The notes under the pieces: generated by a model
Databases searched by the model: none
What the model was told of the DNA's origin: nothing
Seen by the model: only the letters and a program-made list of their open reading frames with translations
Shown: piece after piece, positions 31,855 through 40,768 of the stretch
Numbering within the stretch: the stretch's first letter is position 1
How the letters are laid out: each line of letters begins with the position of its first letter
Made by a program: the position numbers and the translations under genes
Source: Lysobacter sp.
Lineage (GTDB): Bacteria; Pseudomonadota; Gammaproteobacteria; Xanthomonadales; Xanthomonadaceae
Assembly: GCA_008015835.1 (NCBI GenBank)
Contig: SSGH01000036.1
Location: 37,131 to 101,130 of the forward strand
Direction: 5' to 3'
DNA length: 64,000 nucleotides

Positions 31855-32357
31855 CACCACTCCTGAGGATCGTCGTCGGACGGCGCAGGCCCGGCGGCGG
31901 CTTCGCCGGTCTTGCCCGCACCTTGGCGTCTGCTCAATCGGAACGCCACGACCGCGCCGCCGAGCACCACCAGCGCCGGGCCGAACCAGAGCAGCCACGT
32001 CGTCGACGACACCCGCGGGCGATACAGCACGAATTCGCCGTAGCGCTGCACCAAGAAATCGCGGATCTCCGCATCGCTGCGGCCCTCGCGCATCAGGTCG
32101 AGCACTTCGCGCCGCAGGTCGCGCGCGATCTGCGCGTCCGAATCGGCGAGCGACTGGTTTTGGCACATCACGCAGCGCAGCTCGACCAGCAGGTCGTGGA
32201 AGCGCCGCTCTTCCGCCGCGTTTCGGAACGTCGGCGGCCGACGGTCGCCCTCGGCCTGCGCCACGACACTCGTCGTCCACAGCGTCAGCATCGACAGACA
32301 GGCCGCCAGCGCGAGCGCCGCCGCGCGGCGCGGCGCACGGGTCGTCGAGATCTTCAC
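31854..32357 (-). CDS. ccmH: Cytochrome c maturation protein CcmH
   Basis: 167 residues from a GTG at 32357 that overlaps the preceding ccmG stop as GTGA. A signal/anchor segment (AAALALAACLSMLTLWTTSV) precedes the catalytic motif LRCVMCQNQSL (Cys62, Cys65) and the QIARDLRREVLDLMREG helix, and a C-terminal membrane helix (WLLWFGPALVVLGGAVVAF) follows. CcmH is a periplasmic thiol-redox protein that prepares the CXXCH cysteines of apocytochrome c. The short form lacks the TPR part, which is supplied by the separate ccmI. Confidence 0.93.
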   Translation of the reverse strand: MKISTTRAPRRAAALALAACLSMLTLWTTSVVAQAEGDRRPPTFRNAAEERRFHDLLVELRCVMCQNQSLADSDAQIARDLRREVLDLMREGRSDAEIRDFLVQRYGEFVLYRPRVSSTTWLLWFGPALVVLGGAVVAFRLSRRQGAGKTGEAAAGPAPSDDDPQEW

Positions 32358-32932
32358 AGCGCGCGCTCCTGCGCCTGCAGCAGCGGCAGCAGACGCTGTT
32401 CCAGCACCTGCGGGGTGACGTTGCCCACGCGCCGCCACAGCACTTTGCCGTCGCCGTCGACCAGGATGAGCTGCGGCGTGGACGTCAGCGGAATCACGCC
32501 CGGCGATCGCTGCGACGCCTGCAGCAGGCTGAATTCGTACGGGTCGCCGTAACGCGCCAGCCAGCGCAGCGCGAGTTCGGGTTCGTCGTCGACGTTGTAG
32601 CCGATCAGTCGCACCTTGGTCTTCTTCGCGAAAGCCATCAGCAGCGGATGCTCCGCGCGGCAGACCAAGCACCAACTGGCCCAGCCGTGCAGCAGATAGG
32701 GTTTGCCGCGCAGCTCGCGCGCGCCGAACGTCGTGGGCACGGCCTTGCCCGGTTGCTGCAGCACCGGCAGCGAGAAGTCGGGCATCGTGGTGCCGATGCT
32801 CTGCAGCTCGCGGGATTTGATCGAGGCTTCGCGCTTGGCCTCGCCGATGGAATAGAGCGCCATCAGCACGGTCGCGCCCAGCACGCCGACCATGCCCAGA
32901 ATCAACGCCCCGGTTTTGAGCTTCGCGTTCAT
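32354..32932 (-). CDS. CcmG/DsbE-type thioredoxin, copy A
   Basis: 192 residues. An N-terminal membrane anchor (ALILGMVGVLGATVLMALYS) leads to a thioredoxin fold with active site WASWCLVC (Cys88, Cys91). DsbE hallmarks include MPDFSLPVL, GKPYLLHGWASWC, VRLIGYNVDDEPELALRWL and the cis-Pro TSTPQLILVDGDG. It reduces disulfides for heme ligation in the periplasm. It is less canonical than the neighbouring copy: the CXXC is CLVC, and Leu-His precedes GWASWC where Asn-Val is usual. It lies 41 bases after copy B and is coupled to ccmH. Confidence 0.88.
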   Translation of the reverse strand: MNAKLKTGALILGMVGVLGATVLMALYSIGEAKREASIKSRELQSIGTTMPDFSLPVLQQPGKAVPTTFGARELRGKPYLLHGWASWCLVCRAEHPLLMAFAKKTKVRLIGYNVDDEPELALRWLARYGDPYEFSLLQASQRSPGVIPLTSTPQLILVDGDGKVLWRRVGNVTPQVLEQRLLPLLQAQERAL

Positions 32933-32973
32933 CGCATGCGTCCCGTCATGGTCCGTTTCTTATCGCCCGTCAC

Positions 32974-33513
32974 TCATCGTCCCGCTTCCGCCGCGTCCAG
33001 CGCCGGCAGCAATTCGTCGCGCACGATGGCGTCGGTCATGCCGCCGACGTGTTTCCAGCGCACCACGCCGTTGGCGTCGATCAAGAACGTTTCCGGCGCG
33101 CCGTAGATGCCGAAGTCGATCGCGGTATCGCCTTCGATGTCTTGCAGCACCAGCCAATACGGGTTGTTGAAGCGTTCCAGCCAGCGCAGCGCGTCTTCGC
33201 GCTCGTCCTTCCAGTTGTAGCCGATCACGCGCACGCGCTTGGTTTCGGCGAAGCGGGTCAGCACCGGATGCTCGGTCTGGCATTCCACGCACCAACTGCC
33301 CCAGACATTGAGCACGTAGGGCGCTCCGCGCAATTCTTTCGAGGTCACGATGCGGTTCGGTTCGTGCAGCACCGGCAGCGCGAATTCCGGCGCGGGCTTG
33401 CCGATCAGCGGCGAGGGCAGGGCGTCGCGATTTTCGTCGCGGCTCAGCCAAACGCCGGCGCCGAGCAGCACGGCCAGGGCGAGGAAGGCGAGGAGCGGAA
33501 GCCAACGTTTCAT
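32974..33513 (-). CDS. ccmG: CcmG/DsbE thiol:disulfide interchange protein, copy B
   Basis: 179 residues with an N-terminal anchor (LPLLAFLALAVLLGAGVWL) and the DsbE/CcmG thioredoxin domain. The active site is NVWGSWCVECQTEHP (Cys75, Cys78), with VRVIGYNWKDEREDALRWL and GIYGAPETFLIDANG (cis-Pro). It keeps the CcmH/apocytochrome cysteines reduced for heme attachment. The ATG overlaps the ccmF stop (ATGA, 33510-33513). It is the more typical of two tandem DsbE-like genes. Confidence 0.93.
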   Translation of the reverse strand: MKRWLPLLAFLALAVLLGAGVWLSRDENRDALPSPLIGKPAPEFALPVLHEPNRIVTSKELRGAPYVLNVWGSWCVECQTEHPVLTRFAETKRVRVIGYNWKDEREDALRWLERFNNPYWLVLQDIEGDTAIDFGIYGAPETFLIDANGVVRWKHVGGMTDAIVRDELLPALDAAEAGR

Positions 33514-35510
33514 GCGGTCGCCTCGTTTTCGCCGCTGGTCTGCGCGGGGGCTATGGCACGAGCGGAATCGCGCGCGCTGCGGAAGCGCCGGTCCGAGGCC
33601 GCCAACAGTCCGCCGAGCGCCATCAGCAGCGCGCCGCCCCAGATCCAGCGAATAAACGGTTTGATTTGCACGCGCACCGCCCAGGCGTCGCCGCCGAGCG
33701 GTTCGCCCAACGCGACGAACACATCGCGGGACACGCCGGGGCGGATCGCCGCCTCGGTCATCACTTGGCCGCCGCTGGCGTATTCGCGTTTTTCGGGATG
33801 CAGCACCGCCACCAGCGCGTCGTCGCGCAGCAGACGCACGGTACCGCGGCTGGCCATGTAGTTCGGGCCCTGCGCGCGCTCGACGCCTTCGAACACGAAC
33901 GCATCGCGGCCCAGCGTCAAAGTCTGCCCCGGCTTCATCGCGATCTCGCGCTGCTGCAGTTGCGCTTCGACCAAGAGCGCGCCGATCAGAAACACCGCGA
34001 TGCCGGTGTGCGCCAGGAGCATGCCGCCCATTTCCGCGGTGTAGCGCTTGCCGGGCGCGGCGCTACGCCAACGCCGCAGCGCGAACAGCGCCGTACCGCC
34101 GCCGACCCACAGCGCGCCGGCCACGCCGACCGCGGTTTTCCACGGCCCTTGCGGCGCCTGCGCGTAGGCGATGGCCCCGGCGACGACGGCGAGCGCGGCC
34201 CAGGGCAGCATCGCTTTCAATGGCCGCGATGCCGTGTCGCCGCGCCAGCGCGTCAACGGCCCGAACGGCAGCAACAGCACCAGCGGCGCCATCAGGATCA
34301 AGAACATCAGCGAGAAATACGGCGGCCCCACCGAAATTTTGCCCAGTTCCAGCGCATCCGCCAGCAGCGGGTAGAGCGTGCCGATCAACACCATCGCCGC
34401 GGCCGCGGTCAGCAAGACGTTATTGAAGACCAGCAGCATCTCGCGCGATGCCGGCGCGAAATCCGATGAAGCGCTCGCTTCGCCCGAAGACGCCTCCGGC
34501 GCGCGCAGCGCGTACAGCAGCAACGAACCGCCGACCACCGCCGCGAGGAACACCAGAATGTAAACGCCGCGGCCGGGATCGGCGGCGAAGGCATGCACGC
34601 TGGTGATCGCGCCGGAGCGCACCAGGAACGTGCCGAGCAACGACAGCGAGAACGCGGCGATCGCGAGCAGCAGGGTCCAACTGCGGAAGCTGCCGCGCTT
34701 TTCGGTAACCGCTTGCGAGTGCAGCAGCGCCGCGCCGACCAGCCAGGGCATGAAGCTGGCGTTCTCGACCGGGTCCCAAAACCACCAACCGCCCCAGCCC
34801 AATTCGTAATACGCCCACCAACTGCCCAGCGCGATGCCGAGCGTCAAGAACGCCCACGCCACGTTCGTCCACGGCCGCGTCCAGCGCAGCCAGCGCACGT
34901 CGATGCGGCCGTCGAGCATCGCCGCGATCGCGAACGCGAACGGCACCGACAGGCCGACGTAGCCCATGTACAGCATCGGCGGATGGATGATCATCCCGGG
35001 GTCTTGCAGCAGCGGGTTGAGATCGCGCCCTTCGGCCGCCGCGGGCAACAGCCGCGCGAACGGGTTGCTCGCGAACAACAGCAAGCCCAGGAAGCCGAGC
35101 GACACGAAGCCCATCGCGCCGAGTACGCGGGCGACGACCTCCTTCGGCAGCGCGCGCGAGAACGCGGCCACCGCCGCCGTCCACAGCGCCAGAATCAGCG
35201 ACCACAGCAGCAGCGACCCCTCGTGCGCGCCCCAGACCGCGGTGAACCGGTAGATCGGCGGCAACAGCGAATTCGAATTCGCCGCGACGTAGCGCACCGA
35301 GAAATCTTGCGCGAGGAAGGCGTAGGTCAAGATCGCGAACGCCGCGCCGATCAGCAGCAATTGCATCCACGCGGCGGGCCGCGCGACGGCCATCCAACTG
35401 TCGATGCCACGGTGCGCGCCGACGATCGGCAGCACGGTCTGCAGCAGCGACACCGCCAGCGCGAGAATCAGTGCGATTTGCCCGAGTTCGGGGAGGAGAT
35501 GCGGACCCAT
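33510..35510 (-). CDS. ccmF: Cytochrome c heme lyase subunit CcmF
   Basis: 666 residues with around 15 hydrophobic helices. The heme-handling WWD motif is clear: GWGGWWFWDPVENASFMPWL. Other family blocks are AVWGAHEGSLLLWSLILALW, PPMLYMGYVGLSVPFAFAIA and TFLVRSGAITSVHAFA. CcmF is the core of the synthetase that ligates heme from holo-CcmE to apocytochrome c, together with CcmH and CcmI. It is coupled downstream to ccmG by ATGA and lies 36 bases after ccmE. Confidence 0.96.
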   Translation of the reverse strand: MGPHLLPELGQIALILALAVSLLQTVLPIVGAHRGIDSWMAVARPAAWMQLLLIGAAFAILTYAFLAQDFSVRYVAANSNSLLPPIYRFTAVWGAHEGSLLLWSLILALWTAAVAAFSRALPKEVVARVLGAMGFVSLGFLGLLLFASNPFARLLPAAAEGRDLNPLLQDPGMIIHPPMLYMGYVGLSVPFAFAIAAMLDGRIDVRWLRWTRPWTNVAWAFLTLGIALGSWWAYYELGWGGWWFWDPVENASFMPWLVGAALLHSQAVTEKRGSFRSWTLLLAIAAFSLSLLGTFLVRSGAITSVHAFAADPGRGVYILVFLAAVVGGSLLLYALRAPEASSGEASASSDFAPASREMLLVFNNVLLTAAAAMVLIGTLYPLLADALELGKISVGPPYFSLMFLILMAPLVLLLPFGPLTRWRGDTASRPLKAMLPWAALAVVAGAIAYAQAPQGPWKTAVGVAGALWVGGGTALFALRRWRSAAPGKRYTAEMGGMLLAHTGIAVFLIGALLVEAQLQQREIAMKPGQTLTLGRDAFVFEGVERAQGPNYMASRGTVRLLRDDALVAVLHPEKREYASGGQVMTEAAIRPGVSRDVFVALGEPLGGDAWAVRVQIKPFIRWIWGGALLMALGGLLAASDRRFRSARDSARAIAPAQTSGENEATA

Positions 35511-35546
35511 GCGATGCGATCGATGCCGGCGGCGTTATCGGGGGCG

Positions 35547-36089
35547 TTACTGGCGCGACGCAGCGTCGGCGGCGTCGGTCTTCGGCGCGTCGCCGACGTT
35601 GTGCTTCTTGTGCGCCAAGCCCATTTTGTCGGCGACTTCCTTCGGCACGTAGGTCTCGTCGTGCTTGGCCAGCACTTCCTCGGCCACGAACACGCCGTCG
35701 CGCATCTTGCCGGTGGCGACCACCGCCTGCTTTTCGCGGAACAGGTCGGGCAGGATGCCGGTGTAGCTCACCGGCAGTTCGGCGTCGCCGTCGGTGACCT
35801 TGAAGCGCGCTTCCATCGACCCTTCGAGGCGCTGGAACGAACCGGCGGCGACCATACCGCCCAAGCGGAAACGCGCTTCGCCGTCGCGTACGTTCTCGCC
35901 CGCGCTGCCGCCGAGCACTTCCTTCGGCGTGTACAGATAGGCGACGTTGCGCTGCAGCGCCAGCGTCACCAGGGCGGTGGCGGCCGCGACCACGCCGAAC
36001 AGCGCCAACACCCAGATCATCCGGCGTTTGCGCACGGCGTTACCGCGCGGGGCTTCGGGTTTCGCCGCGTTTTGCGGTGCGGTGCTCAT
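35547..36089 (-). CDS. ccmE: Heme chaperone CcmE
   Basis: 180 residues from the ATG at 36089, overlapping the ccmD stop. A cytoplasmic basic start ([10 protein letters not shown]) and a membrane helix ([20 protein letters not shown]) precede a beta-barrel domain. The covalent heme site is [10 protein letters not shown] (His143, with Tyr147). [19 protein letters not shown] and [12 protein letters not shown] are also standard. It carries heme in the periplasm from CcmABCD to CcmF. Confidence 0.95.
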   Translation of the reverse strand: MSTAPQNAAKPEAPRGNAVRKRRMIWVLALFGVVAAATALVTLALQRNVAYLYTPKEVLGGSAGENVRDGEARFRLGGMVAAGSFQRLEGSMEARFKVTDGDAELPVSYTGILPDLFREKQAVVATGKMRDGVFVAEEVLAKHDETYVPKEVADKMGLAHKKHNVGDAPKTDAADAASRQ

Positions 36090-36259
36090 CGTTGCAACTC
36101 CGTCGAAGTCGATTGCGCCGCACGAGCGGCTTCGCGCTGCGCGCGCATGCGGACGCCGCGCAGAATCCGCCGAATGCGCAGGCGCGGCGAGACGAAATCC
36201 CAGATCAAGGCGGCCAAGAACACGGCATAGGCGCCGACCACGTACTCGACGTAGGTCAC
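36086..36259 (-). CDS. ccmD: Heme exporter small subunit CcmD
   Basis: 57 residues from a GTG at 36259. It overlaps the ccmC stop as GTGA and its own stop overlaps the ccmE start, so it is coupled on both sides. A single hydrophobic helix ([19 protein letters not shown]) is followed by a basic region ([14 protein letters not shown]), as in all CcmD proteins. It helps release holo-CcmE from the CcmABC complex. Confidence 0.88.
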   Translation of the reverse strand: MTYVEYVVGAYAVFLAALIWDFVSPRLRIRRILRGVRMRAQREAARAAQSTSTELQR

Positions 36260-37053
36260 GGCGCGCGCTCCGCATCGGCGGACGTCGGCGTCGCTCGGTC
36301 GTCGCTGCGACTCGCGCCCGCGCGCTCCAGCACCCACGCTTTGTTCGCTTCCCGCTCCAGGTTGTCGGCGCGCGCGCGCATCAGCAGCGAGCCGGCGAAC
36401 CAGAATTTGGTGGCGATCACCAGCGCGATCAACGGCGGCAGCATGCTCGCGTCCATGCTGGATTCGCCGAAGACGCGGATCGTCTGGCCTTGGTGCAGCG
36501 AATTCCACCACACCACCGAATAGCGGATCACCGGCAGCAGACCGGTGCCGACGATGGCGAGCAGGCCGGCGGCGCGCGCGGCGGCGCGGCGGTCGTCGAT
36601 GGCGTGATACACGCCGATCACGCCCAGATACAGAAACAGCAGGATCAGCTCGGTGGTCAGGCGCGGGTCCCATTCCCACCACGTGCCCCACATCGGCTTG
36701 CCCCAGATCGAGCCCGTCGCGAGGGTCACGACGGTGAACGCCGCGCCGATCGGCGCGCAGGCCATCGCCAGGATTTCGCACAGCTTGATGCGCCAGATGA
36801 GCGCGATCGCGGAGTAGAACGCCATCAGCCCGAACACGAACATGCTCATCCACGCGCAGGGCACATGGATGTAGAGAATGCGGAAGCTATCGCCTTGCTG
36901 GTAGTCCGCCGGCACCACGAACAGGGCCTGCCACAGGCCATAGGCCAACGCGACCGCCGCCGCCGCGTAGCACCACGGCGCCCAGCGCGCGGCGAAGCGA
37001 TCGAAGGTGGGGGGCGAACCGAGTTGATGGAACCAACGAACGATGGGATGCAT
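36256..37053 (-). CDS. ccmC: Heme exporter/loader CcmC
   Basis: 265 residues from the ATG at 37053. Six hydrophobic helices and the WWD motif [20 protein letters not shown] identify CcmC. Periplasmic His residues are seen in [13 protein letters not shown] and [11 protein letters not shown]. CcmC attaches heme to CcmE. The C-terminal 30 residues are Arg/Asp-rich and extend past the usual end. A 155-base gap separates it from ccmB upstream. Confidence 0.95.
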   Translation of the reverse strand: MHPIVRWFHQLGSPPTFDRFAARWAPWCYAAAAVALAYGLWQALFVVPADYQQGDSFRILYIHVPCAWMSMFVFGLMAFYSAIALIWRIKLCEILAMACAPIGAAFTVVTLATGSIWGKPMWGTWWEWDPRLTTELILLFLYLGVIGVYHAIDDRRAAARAAGLLAIVGTGLLPVIRYSVVWWNSLHQGQTIRVFGESSMDASMLPPLIALVIATKFWFAGSLLMRARADNLEREANKAWVLERAGASRSDDRATPTSADAERAP

Positions 37054-37208
37054 GCGGTGCGCGGCGGTGGGGGGAGGCGGCGGTGCTCGAACGGGGCGAA
37101 GCTGTGCGGCAGCGTGCGCGACTTCGGGCGGGAGGTCTCTGACGCGGCTCAAGCGCAGGCGACATCGCGGGCCTCGAAAGACATCGCGCGGACGACCCGC
37201 GGTGCGCT

Positions 37209-37934
37209 TCAGTGCGTCGCGATCCGGATCGCCGCCGCGGCGACCAGCGGCGCCAGCACCGAGGCGACCAGCAGGCCCGCGCCGAGCAGCAGCCATGCGC
37301 CGACCGGATCGAACCCCTGCGCGCTCGCCGCGACGCTGCCGGCGCCGAACACCAGCACCGGAACGTACAGCGGCAAGGCGAGCAGAGCGACAAGGATACC
37401 CGAGCGCCGCATGCCGACCGTGAGCGCCGCCACAACCGCACCGATCAAACTCAGAATCGGCGTGCCGAGCGCCAGCCCGATCAGCAGCGCCGGCAATTGC
37501 GCATGCGGCAAGTGCAGCAATTCGGCCAGCACCGGCGTGGCGATCAACAGCGGCAAGGCGGTGGTGGCCCAGTGGGTCAGCGTGCGCACGGCCACCAGCC
37601 ACGACAGCGGCACCGGCGCCAACATCCACTGCTCCAGCGAGCCGTCTTCGGCGTCGCCCCTGAACAGGCTGTCCAGCGCCAACAATCCCGCGAGCAGCAC
37701 GGACACCCACAGCACCCCGGCGGCGGTGCGCGCCTGCAGTTCCGGCTCGTTGCCGAGCGCCAGCGCGAACAGCACCACCACGATCAGCGCGAACAGCGCC
37801 GGCTGCAGGGCATCGCCGCGACGCCGCCACAGCAGGCGCAAATCGCGGCCCAACAGCGCGCGGGCCGATGCCCACAGGCCCGGCACCGAGCCCTCGACGT
37901 AGCCGTGCCGGCCGTGATTCGACGGCCGGGTCAT
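37209..37934 (-). CDS. ccmB: Heme exporter permease CcmB
   Basis: 241 residues with six hydrophobic segments. [20 protein letters not shown] at the start, [20 protein letters not shown] and [17 protein letters not shown] are CcmB family blocks. The start overlaps the ccmA stop (ATGA). With CcmA it forms the ABC module that powers release of holo-CcmE. About 17 extra residues ([16 protein letters not shown]) precede the usual N-terminus. Confidence 0.93.
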   Translation of the reverse strand: MTRPSNHGRHGYVEGSVPGLWASARALLGRDLRLLWRRRGDALQPALFALIVVVLFALALGNEPELQARTAAGVLWVSVLLAGLLALDSLFRGDAEDGSLEQWMLAPVPLSWLVAVRTLTHWATTALPLLIATPVLAELLHLPHAQLPALLIGLALGTPILSLIGAVVAALTVGMRRSGILVALLALPLYVPVLVFGAGSVAASAQGFDPVGAWLLLGAGLLVASVLAPLVAAAAIRIATH

Positions 37935-38593
37935 GCGGCGGCCTGCGCGCGGCCGGCGCGGCGCAGCACCAATTCGCGGGTGCGCACCGGCGGCGCCGCG
38001 TAGGCGCCGTGGGTGGTGACCAGGGCCGCGCCGCCTTCGCGCAGATGCGCCTGCACCATGCGGTTCACCAGTTCGATGCCGTCCAGGTCGAGATTCGCGT
38101 ACGGCTCGTCCAGCAACCACAGCGGTGCGGGCGACAGCCACATGCGCGCCAGCGACAGACGTTTCTTTTGGCCGGCGGACAATTGCCGCGCCAGTTGGTC
38201 CTCGTAGCCGCCGAGGCCGACGATGTGCATCGCCGCCGACGGCGTCTGCCCGCGGCGGCGGCCGTGCAGCCCGCACAGGAATTCGAGGTTCTCCAGCGCG
38301 CTCAGGTCGGCTTTCAGCGCCGGCAAATGGCCGAGATAGGCGATGGCCCGAGCCCGGCTCGGCGCGTCGGTCGGCCGGCCGTCGATCTCGATCTGCCCGG
38401 CCTCCGGGCGCAACAGACCGGCCAAGACCCGCAGCAGCGTGGTTTTGCCGGCGCCGTTGTCGCCCCGCACCAGCAAGGCCTCGCCCGCATCGACATGGAA
38501 GTCCAACGGTCCGAACACCAGCTCGTCGTTGCGCGCGAAGCGCAGGCCGCGAGCGCCGAGCAGCGACGTTGCGGAAGTGAGGGCGTCGGTCAT
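37931..38593 (-). CDS. ccmA: Cytochrome c biogenesis ATPase CcmA
   Basis: 220 residues from the ATG at 38593; the frame is open further upstream but that part has no domain. ABC ATPase motifs: Walker [18 protein letters not shown], the signature [16 protein letters not shown], Walker [14 protein letters not shown] and the H-loop VTTHGAY. The GQKKR form of the signature is typical of CcmA. It is the first gene of the leftward ccm operon. Confidence 0.95.
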   Translation of the reverse strand: MTDALTSATSLLGARGLRFARNDELVFGPLDFHVDAGEALLVRGDNGAGKTTLLRVLAGLLRPEAGQIEIDGRPTDAPSRARAIAYLGHLPALKADLSALENLEFLCGLHGRRRGQTPSAAMHIVGLGGYEDQLARQLSAGQKKRLSLARMWLSPAPLWLLDEPYANLDLDGIELVNRMVQAHLREGGAALVTTHGAYAAPPVRTRELVLRRAGRAQAAA

Positions 38594-38741
38594 CGGCGGC
38601 GGGCGGTCTCGGTCGCGAGGCGGGTGGGGTGGGCGGACGTCGATTCGAGGTCGCGCAAGAGGCGCCATTCTAATCCAGCGCCCTGGGCGGGCGGCCTCGG
38701 CTGCGGCCCTGCGTTTGATCGACGATCACGACGCGTCCGAT

Positions 38742-39230
38742 TCAGCGCAGCCAAACGATCCGAGGGTCTTCGGCGAAGCCGGGCGGACGCGAGGCGTCCA
38801 CGCGCAGCCGAATCGGGGTGCTCGGCGTCCAGTACAGCGTGGCGAGTTGTTGATGCCGACGCGACAGCGCGTCGAAGGCCGACGCCGATATGCCGAGCAC
38901 CAGCCAACTGGGTTCGCGCCAGGTGCGGTTGGTGGCCGAGGAGAACGCGGCTCGGAACGGCAGGCCGGTGTCGATCAGGTCGCGATGCAAGCGGCGATCG
39001 GCTTCGCGGTTGGTCGCCTCGGGGCGTGGAATCGAATGCGGGTCCCAGGCCGACAACAATCCCGCGGAGGTCGCCTCGGGAAAGCGCGCCCACACCTCGG
39101 GCGTCGGCGCGCCGATCCGCAGATCGAGCCACTGGCCGTCCAGTTCCCAGCGGTACTCGGCGGCGAGATAGGCGTGCATCAATTCGGCGATCCGCGCTTC
39201 GCCGAGGAGCGTTGGGGGAGAAGTCTGCAT
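38742..39230 (-). CDS. DUF3293 family protein
   Basis: 162 residues. The segments WLDLRIGAPTPEVWARF, AGLLSAWDPHSIPRPEATN and REPSWLVLGISASAFDALSR follow the DUF3293 layout (a short beta strand, then a T/S-A-x-N/D-P-x-S turn, then a closing E-x-S-x-L-V-L-G-I). Function is unknown across the family. No signal peptide. The gene is divergent from the aminotransferase gene and 148 bases from ccmA, so it is probably separately transcribed. Confidence 0.8.
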   Translation of the reverse strand: MQTSPPTLLGEARIAELMHAYLAAEYRWELDGQWLDLRIGAPTPEVWARFPEATSAGLLSAWDPHSIPRPEATNREADRRLHRDLIDTGLPFRAAFSSATNRTWREPSWLVLGISASAFDALSRRHQQLATLYWTPSTPIRLRVDASRPPGFAEDPRIVWLR

Positions 39231-39346
39231 GGTTTAACCGAAACGCCGCGGCCCGTACACTGGCGGAATCTCGCGTGTCGCCACGCGACGAGCGGCCGTA
39301 TCCTCGCACGTTCGCAGGCGCGTCCGCACGTGCCGCTCGCGCACTC

Positions 39347-39394
39347 GTACGTTCTGCCGCACGTTCCGCTGCACGCTCGGCCGCACGTTCAGCG
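39347..39394. repeat. 12-bp direct repeats upstream of aminotransferase gene
   Basis: Four contiguous 12-base units begin at 39347, 39359, 39371 and 39383 (consensus GCACGTTCNGCC). Two more GCACGTTC/GCACGTGC octamers lie at 39306 and 39326. They end about 50 bases before the start codon at 39445, in the position of a leader or promoter. Confidence 0.7.
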
Positions 39395-39444
39395 CCACTC
39401 GCCCGCAAGACTTCACCGAACGCCGTTTTTCGACCGGAAGCCCC

Positions 39445-40590
39445 ATGCCGCAGACCAAATTGCCCAAGGTGGGCACCACCATCTTCACCGTCATGTCCCA
39501 ACTCGCGGCCGAACACGGCGCGATCAATCTGGGGCAGGGCTTTCCGGACTTTCCGGTGCCGCAGCGTTTGGTCGACGAGCTCGAGAAGGCGATGCGCTCG
39601 GGCCACAACCAATACTCGATGATGACCGGCATTCCCGCGCTGCGTCGCGCCATCGCGGACAAGACCGAACGCGTCTACGGTTATCGACCGAACGCCGACA
39701 CCGAGATCACGGTGACCAGCGGCGCCACCGAAGCGATCTTCGACGCGATTCACGCGGTGGTGCGCGCGGGCGACGAAGTGGTCGTGCTCGACCCGTGCTA
39801 CGACTGCTACGAACCGGCGATCGATTTAGCCGGCGCGCGCGCGGTGCATGTGCCGCTCGATCCGGCCACGTTCGCGCCCGACTGGGCGCAGGTGCGCGCC
39901 GCGATCGGGCCGAAGACGCGGATGCTGATGATCAACAGCCCGCACAACCCGTCCGGCGCGATGCTGGGCGAGGCCGACATGCGCGAGGTCGCCGCCATCG
40001 TGCGCGACACCGGCGTCTGGCTGCTGTCGGACGAGGTGTACGAGCACATCGTGTTCGACGGCGCGCGTCACGAATCCGCGCTGCGCTATCCGGAGCTGCG
40101 CGAGCGCACGTTCGTGATCTCCAGTTTCGGCAAAACCTATCACTGCACGGGCTGGAAGGTCGGCTACTGCGTCGCGCCGCCCGCGCTGACCGCCGAGTTC
40201 CGCAAGGTGCATCAATACAACGTGTTCTGCACGTTCCACCCGGCGCAACACGCGTTCGCGGCGATGATCGACGCCGAGCCCGAGCATTACGAGCAGCTCG
40301 GCGCGTTCTACCAAGCCAAGCGCGACCGTTTCCGCGAGCAACTGCTCGGCACTAAGCTCAAACCCTTGCCGGTGCCCGGCGGCTATTTCCAACTCGTCGA
40401 TTATTCGGCGGTCAGCGATCTGGACGATGTCGCGTTCTGCCGCTGGTTGACCATCGAAAAGGGCGTGACCGCGATTCCGCTGTCGCCGTTCTACGAAACG
40501 CCGCCCGCCGGTCAGCGTCTGGCGCGGCTGTGCTTCGCGAAGAACGAAGCGACGCTCGACGCCGCGATCGAGCGCTTAGCGAAACTGTGA
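39445..40590 (+). CDS. Methionine aminotransferase (YbdL type), PLP-dependent
   Basis: 381 residues, class I/II aminotransferase fold. Landmarks: INLGQGFPDFPVP, HNQYSMMTGIPALRRAIA, VTSGATEAIFDAI, LMINSPHNPSGAML, LLSDEVYEHIVFDG and the PLP Lys in SSFGKTYHCTGWKVGYC. This wording matches E. coli YbdL, which prefers methionine and its keto acid. The downstream gene encodes an omega-amidase, the known partner that removes the amide product after glutamine-dependent transamination of 2-oxo-4-methylthiobutyrate. Together they would close the methionine salvage route. About 180 bases with repeats separate the two genes. Confidence 0.92.
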   Translation: MPQTKLPKVGTTIFTVMSQLAAEHGAINLGQGFPDFPVPQRLVDELEKAMRSGHNQYSMMTGIPALRRAIADKTERVYGYRPNADTEITVTSGATEAIFDAIHAVVRAGDEVVVLDPCYDCYEPAIDLAGARAVHVPLDPATFAPDWAQVRAAIGPKTRMLMINSPHNPSGAMLGEADMREVAAIVRDTGVWLLSDEVYEHIVFDGARHESALRYPELRERTFVISSFGKTYHCTGWKVGYCVAPPALTAEFRKVHQYNVFCTFHPAQHAFAAMIDAEPEHYEQLGAFYQAKRDRFREQLLGTKLKPLPVPGGYFQLVDYSAVSDLDDVAFCRWLTIEKGVTAIPLSPFYETPPAGQRLARLCFAKNEATLDAAIERLAKL

Positions 40591-40603
40591 GGCCTCGCCT
40601 GCC

Positions 40604-40725
40604 CCGTAGAGCGGAGCGCAGCTCCGCTAAGCTCTCCGCGAAAGAGTGTGAAGAGATTCAGCGGAGCTGCGCTCCGCTCTACGGGTGGAATCGCGGGATT
40701 CAGCGGAGCTTCGCTCCGCTCTACG
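40604..40725. repeat. Cluster of three REP-like units
   Basis: The unit CAGCGGAGC-t-k-CGCTCCGCTCTACG occurs at 40659-40684 and 40701-40725 in direct orientation, and as its reverse complement at 40604-40628. Each unit is itself palindromic (GCGGAGC/GCTCCGC). They fill the gap between the aminotransferase and omega-amidase genes. Confidence 0.85.
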
Positions 40726-40768
40726 AGGGGCTGGTGGCGAAACGATTCGACCGAATGGACGGTGTTCG

